The notes under the pieces are model-generated. The model worked only from the letters and a program-made list of their open reading frames with translations, was not told the DNA's origin and ran no database searches. A program made the position numbers and the translations under genes. Positions 6,395 to 11,530 of a DNA stretch of 11,530 nucleotides are shown here, piece by piece. The stretch covers positions 1 to 11,530 of the forward strand of contig DEAU01000002.1 in the NCBI GenBank assembly GCA_002348705.1, written 5' to 3'. Every line of letters begins with the position of its first letter. The stretch's first letter is position 1. The stretch is from Candidatus Neomicrothrix sp. UBA2974. Lineage in GTDB: Bacteria > Actinomycetota > Acidimicrobiia > Acidimicrobiales > MedAcidi-G1.

Positions 6395-7660
6395 GTGCGC
6401 CGGGACGGCCCTATCGACCACCGGATCAGGCTGGTACTCCTTGTGGGAGCTGTCGTTTCTTTCGGCCTAGTTGGTGGAGTATCCGGTCTGGTGGTCGTGC
6501 TGTCGTTCGTAATCATGTTGGTGTTGCATGAGCTGGGGCACTTTCTGGTTGCTCGGTGGTCTGGGATGCAGGTCACCGAGTTCTTCATTGGTTTCGGCCC
6601 GAGACTCTGGGCTTTCCGAAAAGGAGAGACCACCTACGGTGTAAAGGCTGTGCCGGCGGGCGCTTACGTTCGAATAACGGGCATGACCAGCCTCGATGTG
6701 GTCGATCCAGCCGAAGAGCATCGGACTTATCGTGCCCAGACTTATACGCGCCGCCTCGCCGTAGCTCTTGCCGGCTCGGCTGTTCACTTCGTAGTTGCGC
6801 TTTTGCTTCTTTTCGGGCTTTATGGGCTGGTGGGGACACCGGATCCCAACCGGTGGCATGTCGGTGACGTAGTGGCGGGAACAACGGCCGACGGTTTGGG
6901 GATCCGGACAGGAGATCGGATCGTTGCTGTAGACGGGGCCAGCGTGGACGATTTCGGCGATTTTGGAGCCGTGGTCCGGTCGCTGCCCGAGCAGACGGTG
7001 GATGTCGTAATAGAGCGAGATGGTGACCGAAGAACGCTTACTGCCACAATTGGGGAGCGGGCTGTCGGCGAAGCTGTTGTGGGCTTTTTTGGCGTTGGCT
7101 ATGAACGCCCACTGGTAACTATGGGACCGCTTCGCTCCTTTTTGGAGGCAGGAGTGCGCTTTGGTGATCTAGTTCAGCTTTCCATCGAGGGACTGTTTTC
7201 TTTCTTTACTCCTGACGGTCTTGCATCGTTTTTCTCTGGCGCCCTCTCGGATCGAAAGGAAACCTCAGTGGGCGGAGTGGCGCCACAAGACGGTGGTGGA
7301 TCAGTCGCATCGGTTTCGACGGCGGTACCGGCAGACGGTGAGGATGAGCGGCTCCTGTCGATCTATGGGGCAGCTCGCCTTGGGAGCGCCATGTTCGATG
7401 ATGGCTGGGCCACCTACCTGTGGTTTTTGGTCCTAGTCAACATATTCATTGGAGTGTTCAATCTTGTGCCGCTTCTTCCGCTTGATGGCGGCCATGCGGT
7501 CATCGCTACATACGAGCGCCTGCGATCATTTGGTGGTCGTCGATACGTGGCTGACGCGTCGAAACTTGTCCCAATGACCTGGGCGGTCGTGTCGCTTCTG
7601 GTTCTGGTTGCCGCTGTTGCGCTCTACCGAGACATAGTCGACCTGCCTGACTTTGGTTGA
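6395..7660 (+). CDS. rseP: Site-2 intramembrane zinc metalloprotease (RseP/Rip1 family)
   Basis: This membrane protease family cleaves transmembrane anti-sigma factors and other membrane proteins after a first cut by another protease; Rip1 of Mycobacterium, encoded next to dxr and gcpE, is the closest functional parallel. The 421-residue product has a first hydrophobic segment and the zinc motif H45-E46-L47-G48-H49. A second hydrophobic stretch lies around residues 125-150. A single PDZ domain follows (about 155-228, with GIRTGDRIVAVDG), and the C-terminal motif N356-L-V-P-L-L-P-L-D364-G-G supplies the third zinc ligand. A low-complexity Gly/Ser/Ala loop of about 35 residues sits between the PDZ region and this motif. 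GTG 6395 has GGAG eight bases upstream and starts four bases after the dxr stop; longer in-frame options run deep into dxr. Substrates cannot be read from the window. Confidence 0.94.
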   Translation: MRRDGPIDHRIRLVLLVGAVVSFGLVGGVSGLVVVLSFVIMLVLHELGHFLVARWSGMQVTEFFIGFGPRLWAFRKGETTYGVKAVPAGAYVRITGMTSLDVVDPAEEHRTYRAQTYTRRLAVALAGSAVHFVVALLLLFGLYGLVGTPDPNRWHVGDVVAGTTADGLGIRTGDRIVAVDGASVDDFGDFGAVVRSLPEQTVDVVIERDGDRRTLTATIGERAVGEAVVGFFGVGYERPLVTMGPLRSFLEAGVRFGDLVQLSIEGLFSFFTPDGLASFFSGALSDRKETSVGGVAPQDGGGSVASVSTAVPADGEDERLLSIYGAARLGSAMFDDGWATYLWFLVLVNIFIGVFNLVPLLPLDGGHAVIATYERLRSFGGRRYVADASKLVPMTWAVVSLLVLVAAVALYRDIVDLPDFG

Positions 7661-7692
7661 GCTGACCATGCCTGCGGGGACTCCGATCAGTC

Positions 7693-8970
7693 GTGTTACG
7701 GCCGCGACGGGCGCCCACAAGGGTCGCCGGTAGCCTCGTTTCCGTGGAGGTCCAGGCCAGTATCGAACGGCGTCCGACCCGTCGCTTGATGGTTGGTGAT
7801 GTGCCGGTTGGCGGTGGAGCGCCTATCACAGTGCAATCGATGACGGTCACCCGGACCGCCGACCACGAGGCGACCCTTCGTCAGGTCTACGACCTAGCCA
7901 TGGCTGGTGCCGACATTGTGCGGTGTACTTGCAACGAACTGGAAGCAGCTGAGGGACTGGCCCATATCGTGCCCCGTTCACCGGTCCCCATCGTGGCTGA
8001 CATTCACCACCAGTACCGGATGGCTCTGGCGGCCTTAGAGGCTGGTGTCCATTGCCTGCGTCTCAACCCTGGCAATATTCGCAAGCCCGAACACATTCGA
8101 ACCGTGGCCGCTGAAGCCCGGGACCGCTCCGTGCCTATCCGAATCGGCGTCAATGGCGGGTCACTTCACCCTGACTTGTACGCCAAGTACGGTGGGAAAG
8201 TCACGCCTGAGGCCATGGTCGAATCGGCTCTGGAGGAGGTGCGACTATTTGAAGAGGTCGACTTCGACCTGGTGAAGATCTCGGTGAAAGCTTCGAGTGT
8301 GCCGCTGATGATCGAGGCTTACCGCCAACTCTCTGAGGTCACCGACTTCCCTTTGCACTTGGGCGTCACCGAGGCTGGACCACCGCCGACAGGGATTATC
8401 AAGTCCTCTGCAGGAATTGGCACCCTGCTTGCCGAGGGAATTGGAGACACCATCCGTTACTCGCTCACTGCCGACCCGGTAGAGGAGGCCCGATCTGGCC
8501 GGGCTTTGCTGGAGGCTATGGGACTAAGGGAGCGAAAGAACGTGGACCTAATTGCTTGCCCGAGCTGTGGGCGGGCCGAGATCGACGTGGTGGACGTGGC
8601 CGAACGAGCTATGGCCGCCTTTGCTGACAGAGAGATACCCCTCCAGGTTGCCGTCATGGGCTGTGTGGTGAATGGTCCAGGCGAGGCGCGAGACGCTGAC
8701 CTAGGTATAGCTGCGGGCAATCGCCGAGGTCATTTGTTCGTGAAGGGTCGTAATGCAGCCGTCGTGCGCGAGGATGAGATGGTAGAAGCCCTCGTGGAGT
8801 GGGCAGAGTTGATCCACGCCGAGGGTCCGGAGGCGGCGCTTGCCAGAGTTGATACCGAGAAAGCCGAACGAGAGGCGGCTCGGGATCGGGAACGGTTGTT
8901 GGTCGAACAGGGCGAGGACGCCAATGACGCCGGTACCCGCATTGAGTTGATTCGTCGGCAAACTGGCTAA
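7693..8970 (+). CDS. ispG: 4-hydroxy-3-methylbut-2-enyl diphosphate synthase (IspG/GcpE)
   Basis: IspG is a [4Fe-4S] enzyme of the MEP pathway that reductively converts MEcPP to HMBPP. The 425-residue product contains the TIM-barrel part, with LMVGDVPVGGGAPITVQSM, VADIHHQYRMAL, LRLNPGNIR, IRIGVNGGSL and LHLGVTEAGPPPTG. The cluster-binding domain carries CPSC (C289 and C292), C324 in GCVVNGPGEA and Glu331. About 50 charged, helix-prone residues follow the usual C-terminus. The start is uncertain. GTG 7693 has GGGGA twelve bases upstream and is the first start after an in-frame stop at 7663. GTG 7744 would give a 408-residue protein closer to family N-termini but lacks a visible ribosome-binding site. 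It follows dxr and the site-2 protease gene, a gene order shared with Mycobacterium. Confidence 0.95.
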   Translation: MLRPRRAPTRVAGSLVSVEVQASIERRPTRRLMVGDVPVGGGAPITVQSMTVTRTADHEATLRQVYDLAMAGADIVRCTCNELEAAEGLAHIVPRSPVPIVADIHHQYRMALAALEAGVHCLRLNPGNIRKPEHIRTVAAEARDRSVPIRIGVNGGSLHPDLYAKYGGKVTPEAMVESALEEVRLFEEVDFDLVKISVKASSVPLMIEAYRQLSEVTDFPLHLGVTEAGPPPTGIIKSSAGIGTLLAEGIGDTIRYSLTADPVEEARSGRALLEAMGLRERKNVDLIACPSCGRAEIDVVDVAERAMAAFADREIPLQVAVMGCVVNGPGEARDADLGIAAGNRRGHLFVKGRNAAVVREDEMVEALVEWAELIHAEGPEAALARVDTEKAEREAARDRERLLVEQGEDANDAGTRIELIRRQTG

Positions 8971-8972
8971 TT

Positions 8973-9009
8973 CGCTGCCGGCACCTTGGGAGAGGTACTG
9001 GCCGCAGCG
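8973..9009 (+). terminator. Terminator-like hairpin after ispG
   Basis: CGCTGC (8973-8978) pairs perfectly with GCAGCG (9004-9009). The pairing extends inward through GGC (8980-8982) with GCC (9001-9003) around one bulged C, with a possible inner ACC/GGT stem. It begins two bases after the ispG stop. No T-run follows, so it may terminate weakly or protect the mRNA end. Confidence 0.35.
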
Positions 9010-9047
9010 ACGATAAGTGGCCCATAGGCGCCTTGAAGGGGTGCGGG

Positions 9048-9053
9048 TATGCT
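9048..9053 (+). promoter_or_regulatory. Candidate -10 box for the rimP-nusA-infB operon
   Basis: TATGCT fits the TAnnnT consensus and lies about 35 bases before the leader terminator. I see no good -35 at 16-18 bases; TTGAAG at 9033 is far too close. The idea rests mainly on position: a leader transcript starting near 9060 would contain a 10-bp palindrome (9073-9082) followed by the terminator. Confidence 0.35.
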
Positions 9054-9086
9054 TCACGGCAACGTGCATCGCCGGATATCCGACGA

Positions 9087-9116
9087 GGCGTGGGCTTTGC
9101 CCACGCCTTTTGTTTT
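9087..9116 (+). terminator. Strong Rho-independent terminator / attenuator in the rimP leader
   Basis: A perfect 9-bp GC-rich stem, GGCGTGGGC (9087-9095) with GCCCACGCC (9099-9107), closes a TTT loop and is followed by TTTTGTTTT (9108-9116). It is the clearest structure in the window. It lies 116 bases after ispG and 73 bases before rimP. It may end the upstream operon, attenuate rimP-nusA-infB, or both. Attenuator-type leaders upstream of rimP are known from other bacteria (a rimP-leader family is described), and NusA, encoded downstream, promotes hairpin-dependent termination, so feedback is plausible. Confidence 0.88.
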
Positions 9117-9152
9117 CGGTCCCGTCGAGTCGCATGTTGACGGAAGCGGCGT

Positions 9153-9166
9153 CGCCCTTTTGGGCG
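9153..9166 (+). promoter_or_regulatory. Small hairpin between the attenuator and the rimP ribosome-binding site
   Basis: CGCCC (9153-9157) pairs with GGGCG (9162-9166) around a TTTT loop. It ends twelve bases before the AGGAGG site, so it does not mask the site. It may be part of the leader fold. Confidence 0.3.
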
Positions 9167-9178
9167 CTGAGGGAGCAT

Positions 9179-9184
9179 AGGAGG
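9179..9184 (+). promoter_or_regulatory. Consensus ribosome-binding site of rimP
   Basis: A perfect AGGAGG lies five bases before ATG 9190. It excludes the in-frame GTG at 9184, which overlaps the site itself. Confidence 0.8.
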
Positions 9185-9189
9185 TGGCC

Positions 9190-9732
9190 ATGGCGGTGAT
9201 CGATCGGATTGATGCGTTGGCTGCCCCTCTCTGCGATCGGATCGGCGTGGAGCTTCTTGACGTGGAGTATGAGGGCGGTGTTCTTCGCTTAGTAGTCGAC
9301 CACCCGGACGGAGTTGGGATGGACGCGATTGCTGGAGTAACTCGCGAGGTGTCCCGTGCGCTTGACCATGAAGATCCAATCGCTGGGTCCTACACCCTTG
9401 AAGTATCCAGTCCGGGTCTTGAGCGTTCGCTAAGACGGCCAGCCCACTTTGTGCAGGCTGTCGATAGTGAGGTGTCGGTCAAGACAGTGCCGGGTACCGA
9501 GGGTGATCGACGGGTTACTGGTGTGCTGGCCGCTGCCAATGCCGATGGCATTGTGGTCCGCGTAGCGGACGGAACTGAGCGGTCGCTTCGCCACGACGAG
9601 GTTCTTAAGGCGCGGACTGTCTTTACGTGGACTCCCGAGCCCAAGTCGGCTCGAAAGGTGAAGGGACCAGGGCCCGACACGCAGGAAGACTTGGACGCCC
9701 AGAACGCAGATGAATGGGAGGTCGGATCGTGA
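9190..9732 (+). CDS. rimP: Ribosome maturation factor RimP
   Basis: RimP binds free 30S subunits and is needed for their late maturation. The 180-residue product has the N-terminal alpha/beta domain, with GVELLDVEYEGG and VSRALDHEDPI, and the hallmark YTLEVSSPGLER segment starting at residue 68. A C-terminal SH3-like beta domain follows (about residues 87-145), ending near HDEVLKARTVF. A charged tail of about 30 residues comes last. ATG 9190 is fixed by a consensus AGGAGG. The stop TGA (9730-9732) overlaps the nusA GTG start, so the two are almost certainly translationally coupled. It is the first gene of the rimP-nusA-ylxR-infB cluster and follows a leader with a strong terminator. Confidence 0.96.
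   Translation: MAVIDRIDALAAPLCDRIGVELLDVEYEGGVLRLVVDHPDGVGMDAIAGVTREVSRALDHEDPIAGSYTLEVSSPGLERSLRRPAHFVQAVDSEVSVKTVPGTEGDRRVTGVLAAANADGIVVRVADGTERSLRHDEVLKARTVFTWTPEPKSARKVKGPGPDTQEDLDAQNADEWEVGS
9716..9722 (+). promoter_or_regulatory. nusA ribosome-binding site inside rimP
   Basis: GGGAGGT lies six bases before GTG 9729 and chooses it over ATG 9714, which partly overlaps the site. Confidence 0.75.
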
Positions 9733-10856
9733 ACGCCGAGATGCTGGAGGCCCTGCAAGCCCTTGCCAACGAGCGTGGGGTCCCCGTGGACACCATGTTT
9801 GCTGCGTTGGCAGATGCGATCGAGTCGGCCTACAAGCGGAAGCCTGGCGCCCACGAGTTCTCTTGGGTCACCATCGACCCGGACACCATGGAGATACGGG
9901 TCTTCGCTCAGGACCTCGATGATGAGGGTGAACCGGTCGGTGAAGAGTTCGACGTCACTCCGGACGATTTCGGTCGGATTGCTGCTCAGGCGGCTCGCCA
10001 AGTTATGAGCCAGCGGATCCGTGAGGCCGAGCGGGACCTCAAGTATGAGGAGTACGCCGGACGCGAGGGTGACATTGTCACTGGCATGATCCAGCAAACC
10101 GATGCCCGGTACACCCTGCTGGACCTTGGTCGCGTTGAGGCGCTTTTGCCGCAGGCTGAACAAGTGCCATTTGAGCGACCCGAGGCAAACGCCCGTCTCA
10201 AGGCATACATCGTTGAGGTCCGCAAGACGGCCAAGGGACCCCAGATTGTCGTCAGTCGTACACATCCCGGCCTCATCAAGCGCCTTTTCGAACTCGAGGT
10301 TCCCGAGATCGCTGATGGCGTAGTGGAAATCCGGGCGTGTGCCCGCGAGCCCGGACATCGCACCAAGATCGCCGTATGGTCCAATGACTCCAACGTTGAC
10401 CCCGTAGGAGCCTGTGTTGGCGCTCGAGGCGCTCGGGTACGCATGGTCGTAAACGAGTTGCGGGGAGAGAAAATTGACATCGTTCCGTTCTCCGAGGACC
10501 CAGCTGACTTCGTGATGAAGGGACTCTCACCGGCCAAGGTTAAGGAGGTCTTGATCGACGAGGAGACCGGAACGGCGACCGTCGTGGTGCCCGACTACCA
10601 ACTGTCATTGGCAATAGGCAAGGAAGGCCAGAACGCCCGCTTAGCCGCTCGGATGACTGGTTGGCGAGTCGACATCAAGAGTGAAACTCAGGTCGCCCAA
10701 GAGGCTGCCTATGCCGATGTGGAGTGGGCGGAGGGTGAGTGGGTAGTTGACGAGGAGACCGGTGAGCAGGTCTGGAAGCCTGCTGAGGGTGGTCCCGCCG
10801 TTTCCGCTGGAGAGTGGACTGAGGCGGCTACCGAATCCGGCGAGGAAGACAAGTAG
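9729..10856 (+). CDS. nusA: Transcription termination/antitermination factor NusA
   Basis: NusA binds RNA polymerase, slows elongation, stimulates hairpin-dependent termination and takes part in antitermination of rRNA operons. The 375-residue product has an N-terminal polymerase-binding domain (residues 1 to about 110, with MFAALADAIESAYKR). An S1 domain follows (from about G114, GDIVTGMIQQTDARYTLLDL). KH1 lies around D224 (DPVGACVGARGARVRMVV) and KH2 around L292 (LSLAIGKEGQNARLAARMTG). A short acidic tail of about 50 residues closes it; the long C-terminal acidic repeats of proteobacterial NusA are absent, as usual for actinobacteria. GTG 9729 overlaps the rimP stop by four bases and has a strong ribosome-binding site. 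NusA could act on the terminator in its own operon leader. Confidence 0.97.
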   Translation: MNAEMLEALQALANERGVPVDTMFAALADAIESAYKRKPGAHEFSWVTIDPDTMEIRVFAQDLDDEGEPVGEEFDVTPDDFGRIAAQAARQVMSQRIREAERDLKYEEYAGREGDIVTGMIQQTDARYTLLDLGRVEALLPQAEQVPFERPEANARLKAYIVEVRKTAKGPQIVVSRTHPGLIKRLFELEVPEIADGVVEIRACAREPGHRTKIAVWSNDSNVDPVGACVGARGARVRMVVNELRGEKIDIVPFSEDPADFVMKGLSPAKVKEVLIDEETGTATVVVPDYQLSLAIGKEGQNARLAARMTGWRVDIKSETQVAQEAAYADVEWAEGEWVVDEETGEQVWKPAEGGPAVSAGEWTEAATESGEEDK

Positions 10857-10868
10857 GGCACCCTATTC

Positions 10869-11156
10869 GTGGATGGACCGCTCCGAACCTGTGTCGTCTG
10901 TCGTTTGACGGCTCAGGCACGCGACCTAATCCGTATCACTTGGCCACCTGCCGCTGCGTGTCCTGTAGTCGGCTTGAGCAAAGTTCATGTTGTTGGCGGA
11001 CGAGGTGCATGGGTGCACCCAGAGCTGTCCTGTGTTTCCGGGCTAGGCACTGAACGTCTTTCCCGGGCACTGCGCCGAACCGTGACGGTCTCACAGGTAG
11101 AAGACGTGGTGGCGGTCCTGTCGCAGGATCGGTGCGCTCTCATCTCCGACAAGTGA
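10869..11156 (+). CDS. ylxR: YlxR family RNA-binding protein (RnpM-like)
   Basis: The 95-residue product is a small basic protein found between nusA and infB in many bacteria. It has the family's opening RTCVVCR, a central LIRI strand, the G-R-G-A-W-V-H-P block followed by a cysteine about four residues later, and the L-S-R-A-L-R-R helix near the end. In Bacillus subtilis this family has been linked to RNase P modulation (RnpM), and it was earlier called a nucleoid-associated or RNA-binding protein. GTG 10869 lies twelve bases after the nusA stop, with AGGG (10855-10858) overlapping that stop as the likely ribosome-binding site. No longer in-frame start is needed. Confidence 0.9.
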   Translation: MDGPLRTCVVCRLTAQARDLIRITWPPAAACPVVGLSKVHVVGGRGAWVHPELSCVSGLGTERLSRALRRTVTVSQVEDVVAVLSQDRCALISDK

Positions 11157-11218
11157 TCTACGCCGACAACCGATAGCGTCAGACGGCGGTTCCGGGTGAT
11201 CCGGGACTCCGGTGGCCA

Positions 11219-11238
11219 TTCGCCCTCCATGGGGCGAA
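11219..11238 (+). promoter_or_regulatory. Hairpin in the ylxR-infB spacer
   Basis: TTCGCCC (11219-11225) and GGGCGAA (11232-11238) form a perfect 7-bp stem with a six-base loop (TCCATG), 57 bases before infB. The bases after it are AAAAG, so it is not an intrinsic terminator on the + strand. The 139-base spacer (11157-11295) also holds three closely spaced CCGG-containing repeats (about 11190-11213) and no gene. A leader or processing role is inference. Confidence 0.4.
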
Positions 11239-11295
11239 AAGCCAGAATATCCCCCGAGAGGGTTTACGAGCAGAGAATAGGACGTCGATTCCACC

Positions 11296-11530
11296 GTGCC
11301 GAAGAACATCCGCGTCTACGAGTTGGCGCGAGAGATGGGGATGACCAACGCCGAGGTCTTGGACCTGTGCGAGTCACTCGGCATCGGGGTTAAGAGCCAT
11401 TCCTCGGGCATCGTTGAGGCTCAGGCCGACCGCGCACGTCGTAAGGCGAAGAGTGAGGGACTGGTTCGCGAAGTTCAGTCCGAGGAACCGGCTAAGAAGA
11501 AGCAATCGGAGCCGGTTGCTGAGCCGGAGC
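11296..11530 (+). CDS. infB: Translation initiation factor IF-2, N-terminal part (3'-truncated by window edge)
   Basis: IF-2 is the GTPase that places initiator fMet-tRNA on the 30S subunit and promotes subunit joining. Only the first 78 codons are in the window. They begin MPKNIRVYELAREMGMTNAE and continue with V-L-D-L-C-E-S-L-G-I-G-V-K-S-H-S-S-G, the IF2 N-terminal domain. A Lys/Glu-rich linker follows and stays open to the right edge; the GTPase domain must lie beyond it. GTG 11296 is the first start after an in-frame TAG at 11278. The nearest ribosome-binding site, AGGA (11279-11282), is thirteen bases away, a weak spacing. Position after nusA-ylxR is the classic arrangement. Confidence 0.95.
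   Translation, partial: MPKNIRVYELAREMGMTNAEVLDLCESLGIGVKSHSSGIVEAQADRARRKAKSEGLVREVQSEEPAKKKQSEPVAEPE

Noticed and set aside
7668..7692. ATG at 7668 as a possible start of ispG
   Set aside because: It is out of frame with ispG, which has an in-frame stop at 7663 and first start at 7693.
8654..9379. A 241-codon minus-strand open frame covering the ispG end, the leader and the rimP start
   Set aside because: It runs through the strong terminator and both flanking conserved genes, and its product is a Pro/Arg/His-rich low-complexity sequence typical of a shadow frame.
9390..10358. A 322-codon open frame on the minus strand opposite rimP and nusA
   Set aside because: It lies entirely antisense to two well-recognised genes, has no recognisable domain and no ribosome-binding site that I could see. 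Long antisense frames are common in GC-rich coding DNA.
1..11530. A search by eye for mobile elements, CRISPR repeats, toxin-antitoxin pairs, tRNAs or defence genes
   Set aside because: All long + strand frames are accounted for by conserved housekeeping genes, and no long direct or inverted repeat pairs, integrase/transposase motifs or cloverleaf-like sequences were seen.

Overview
The window is a stretch of bacterial chromosome with every supported gene on the + strand, densely packed. It carries twelve conserved housekeeping genes plus the 3' part of a pentapeptide-repeat protein. The most likely source is an actinobacterium, and within that group an Acidimicrobiia-like lineage. This is an inference from several features: moderately high GC, frequent GTG starts, the order dxr - site-2 protease - ispG (the same order as dxr - rip1 - gcpE in Mycobacterium), an S2 protein with a long Ala/Glu tail, and a CdsA with a long acidic N-terminal extension. 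I see no transposase, phage gene, CRISPR array, tRNA or rRNA.

Layout. 2-475: C-terminal part of a probably exported pentapeptide-repeat protein whose start lies off the left edge. 476-718: leader region of rpsB with two possible hairpins. 719-3816: rpsB, tsf, pyrH, frr (ribosomal protein S2, elongation factor Ts, UMP kinase, ribosome recycling factor). 3875-8970: cdsA, dxr, a site-2 protease gene (rseP/rip1-like) and ispG (phospholipid precursor synthesis, two MEP-pathway isoprenoid enzymes and a membrane protease). 8971-9189: an intergenic region with a terminator-like hairpin after ispG, a candidate -10 box and a very clear Rho-independent terminator or attenuator. 9190 to the right edge: rimP, nusA, ylxR/rnpM and the 5' end of infB (30S maturation, transcription elongation and termination, RNase P modulation, translation initiation).

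The first block makes ribosome parts, a translation elongation factor, a recycling factor and UMP for RNA synthesis. The second block links envelope lipid and isoprenoid synthesis to a membrane protease. The third is the classic rimP-nusA-infB operon. Its leader ends in an intrinsic terminator, which suggests attenuation, possibly with feedback by NusA.

This is an ordinary core-genome region and I found no new defence, mobile or biosynthetic system. The points most worth a second look are the rimP leader terminator, a six-codon mini-ORF whose stop codon abuts the frr ribosome-binding site in the frr frame, the roughly 158-residue acidic extension on CdsA, and the absence of uppS and proS from positions where they often occur. 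No stretch longer than about 300 bases lacks a gene.
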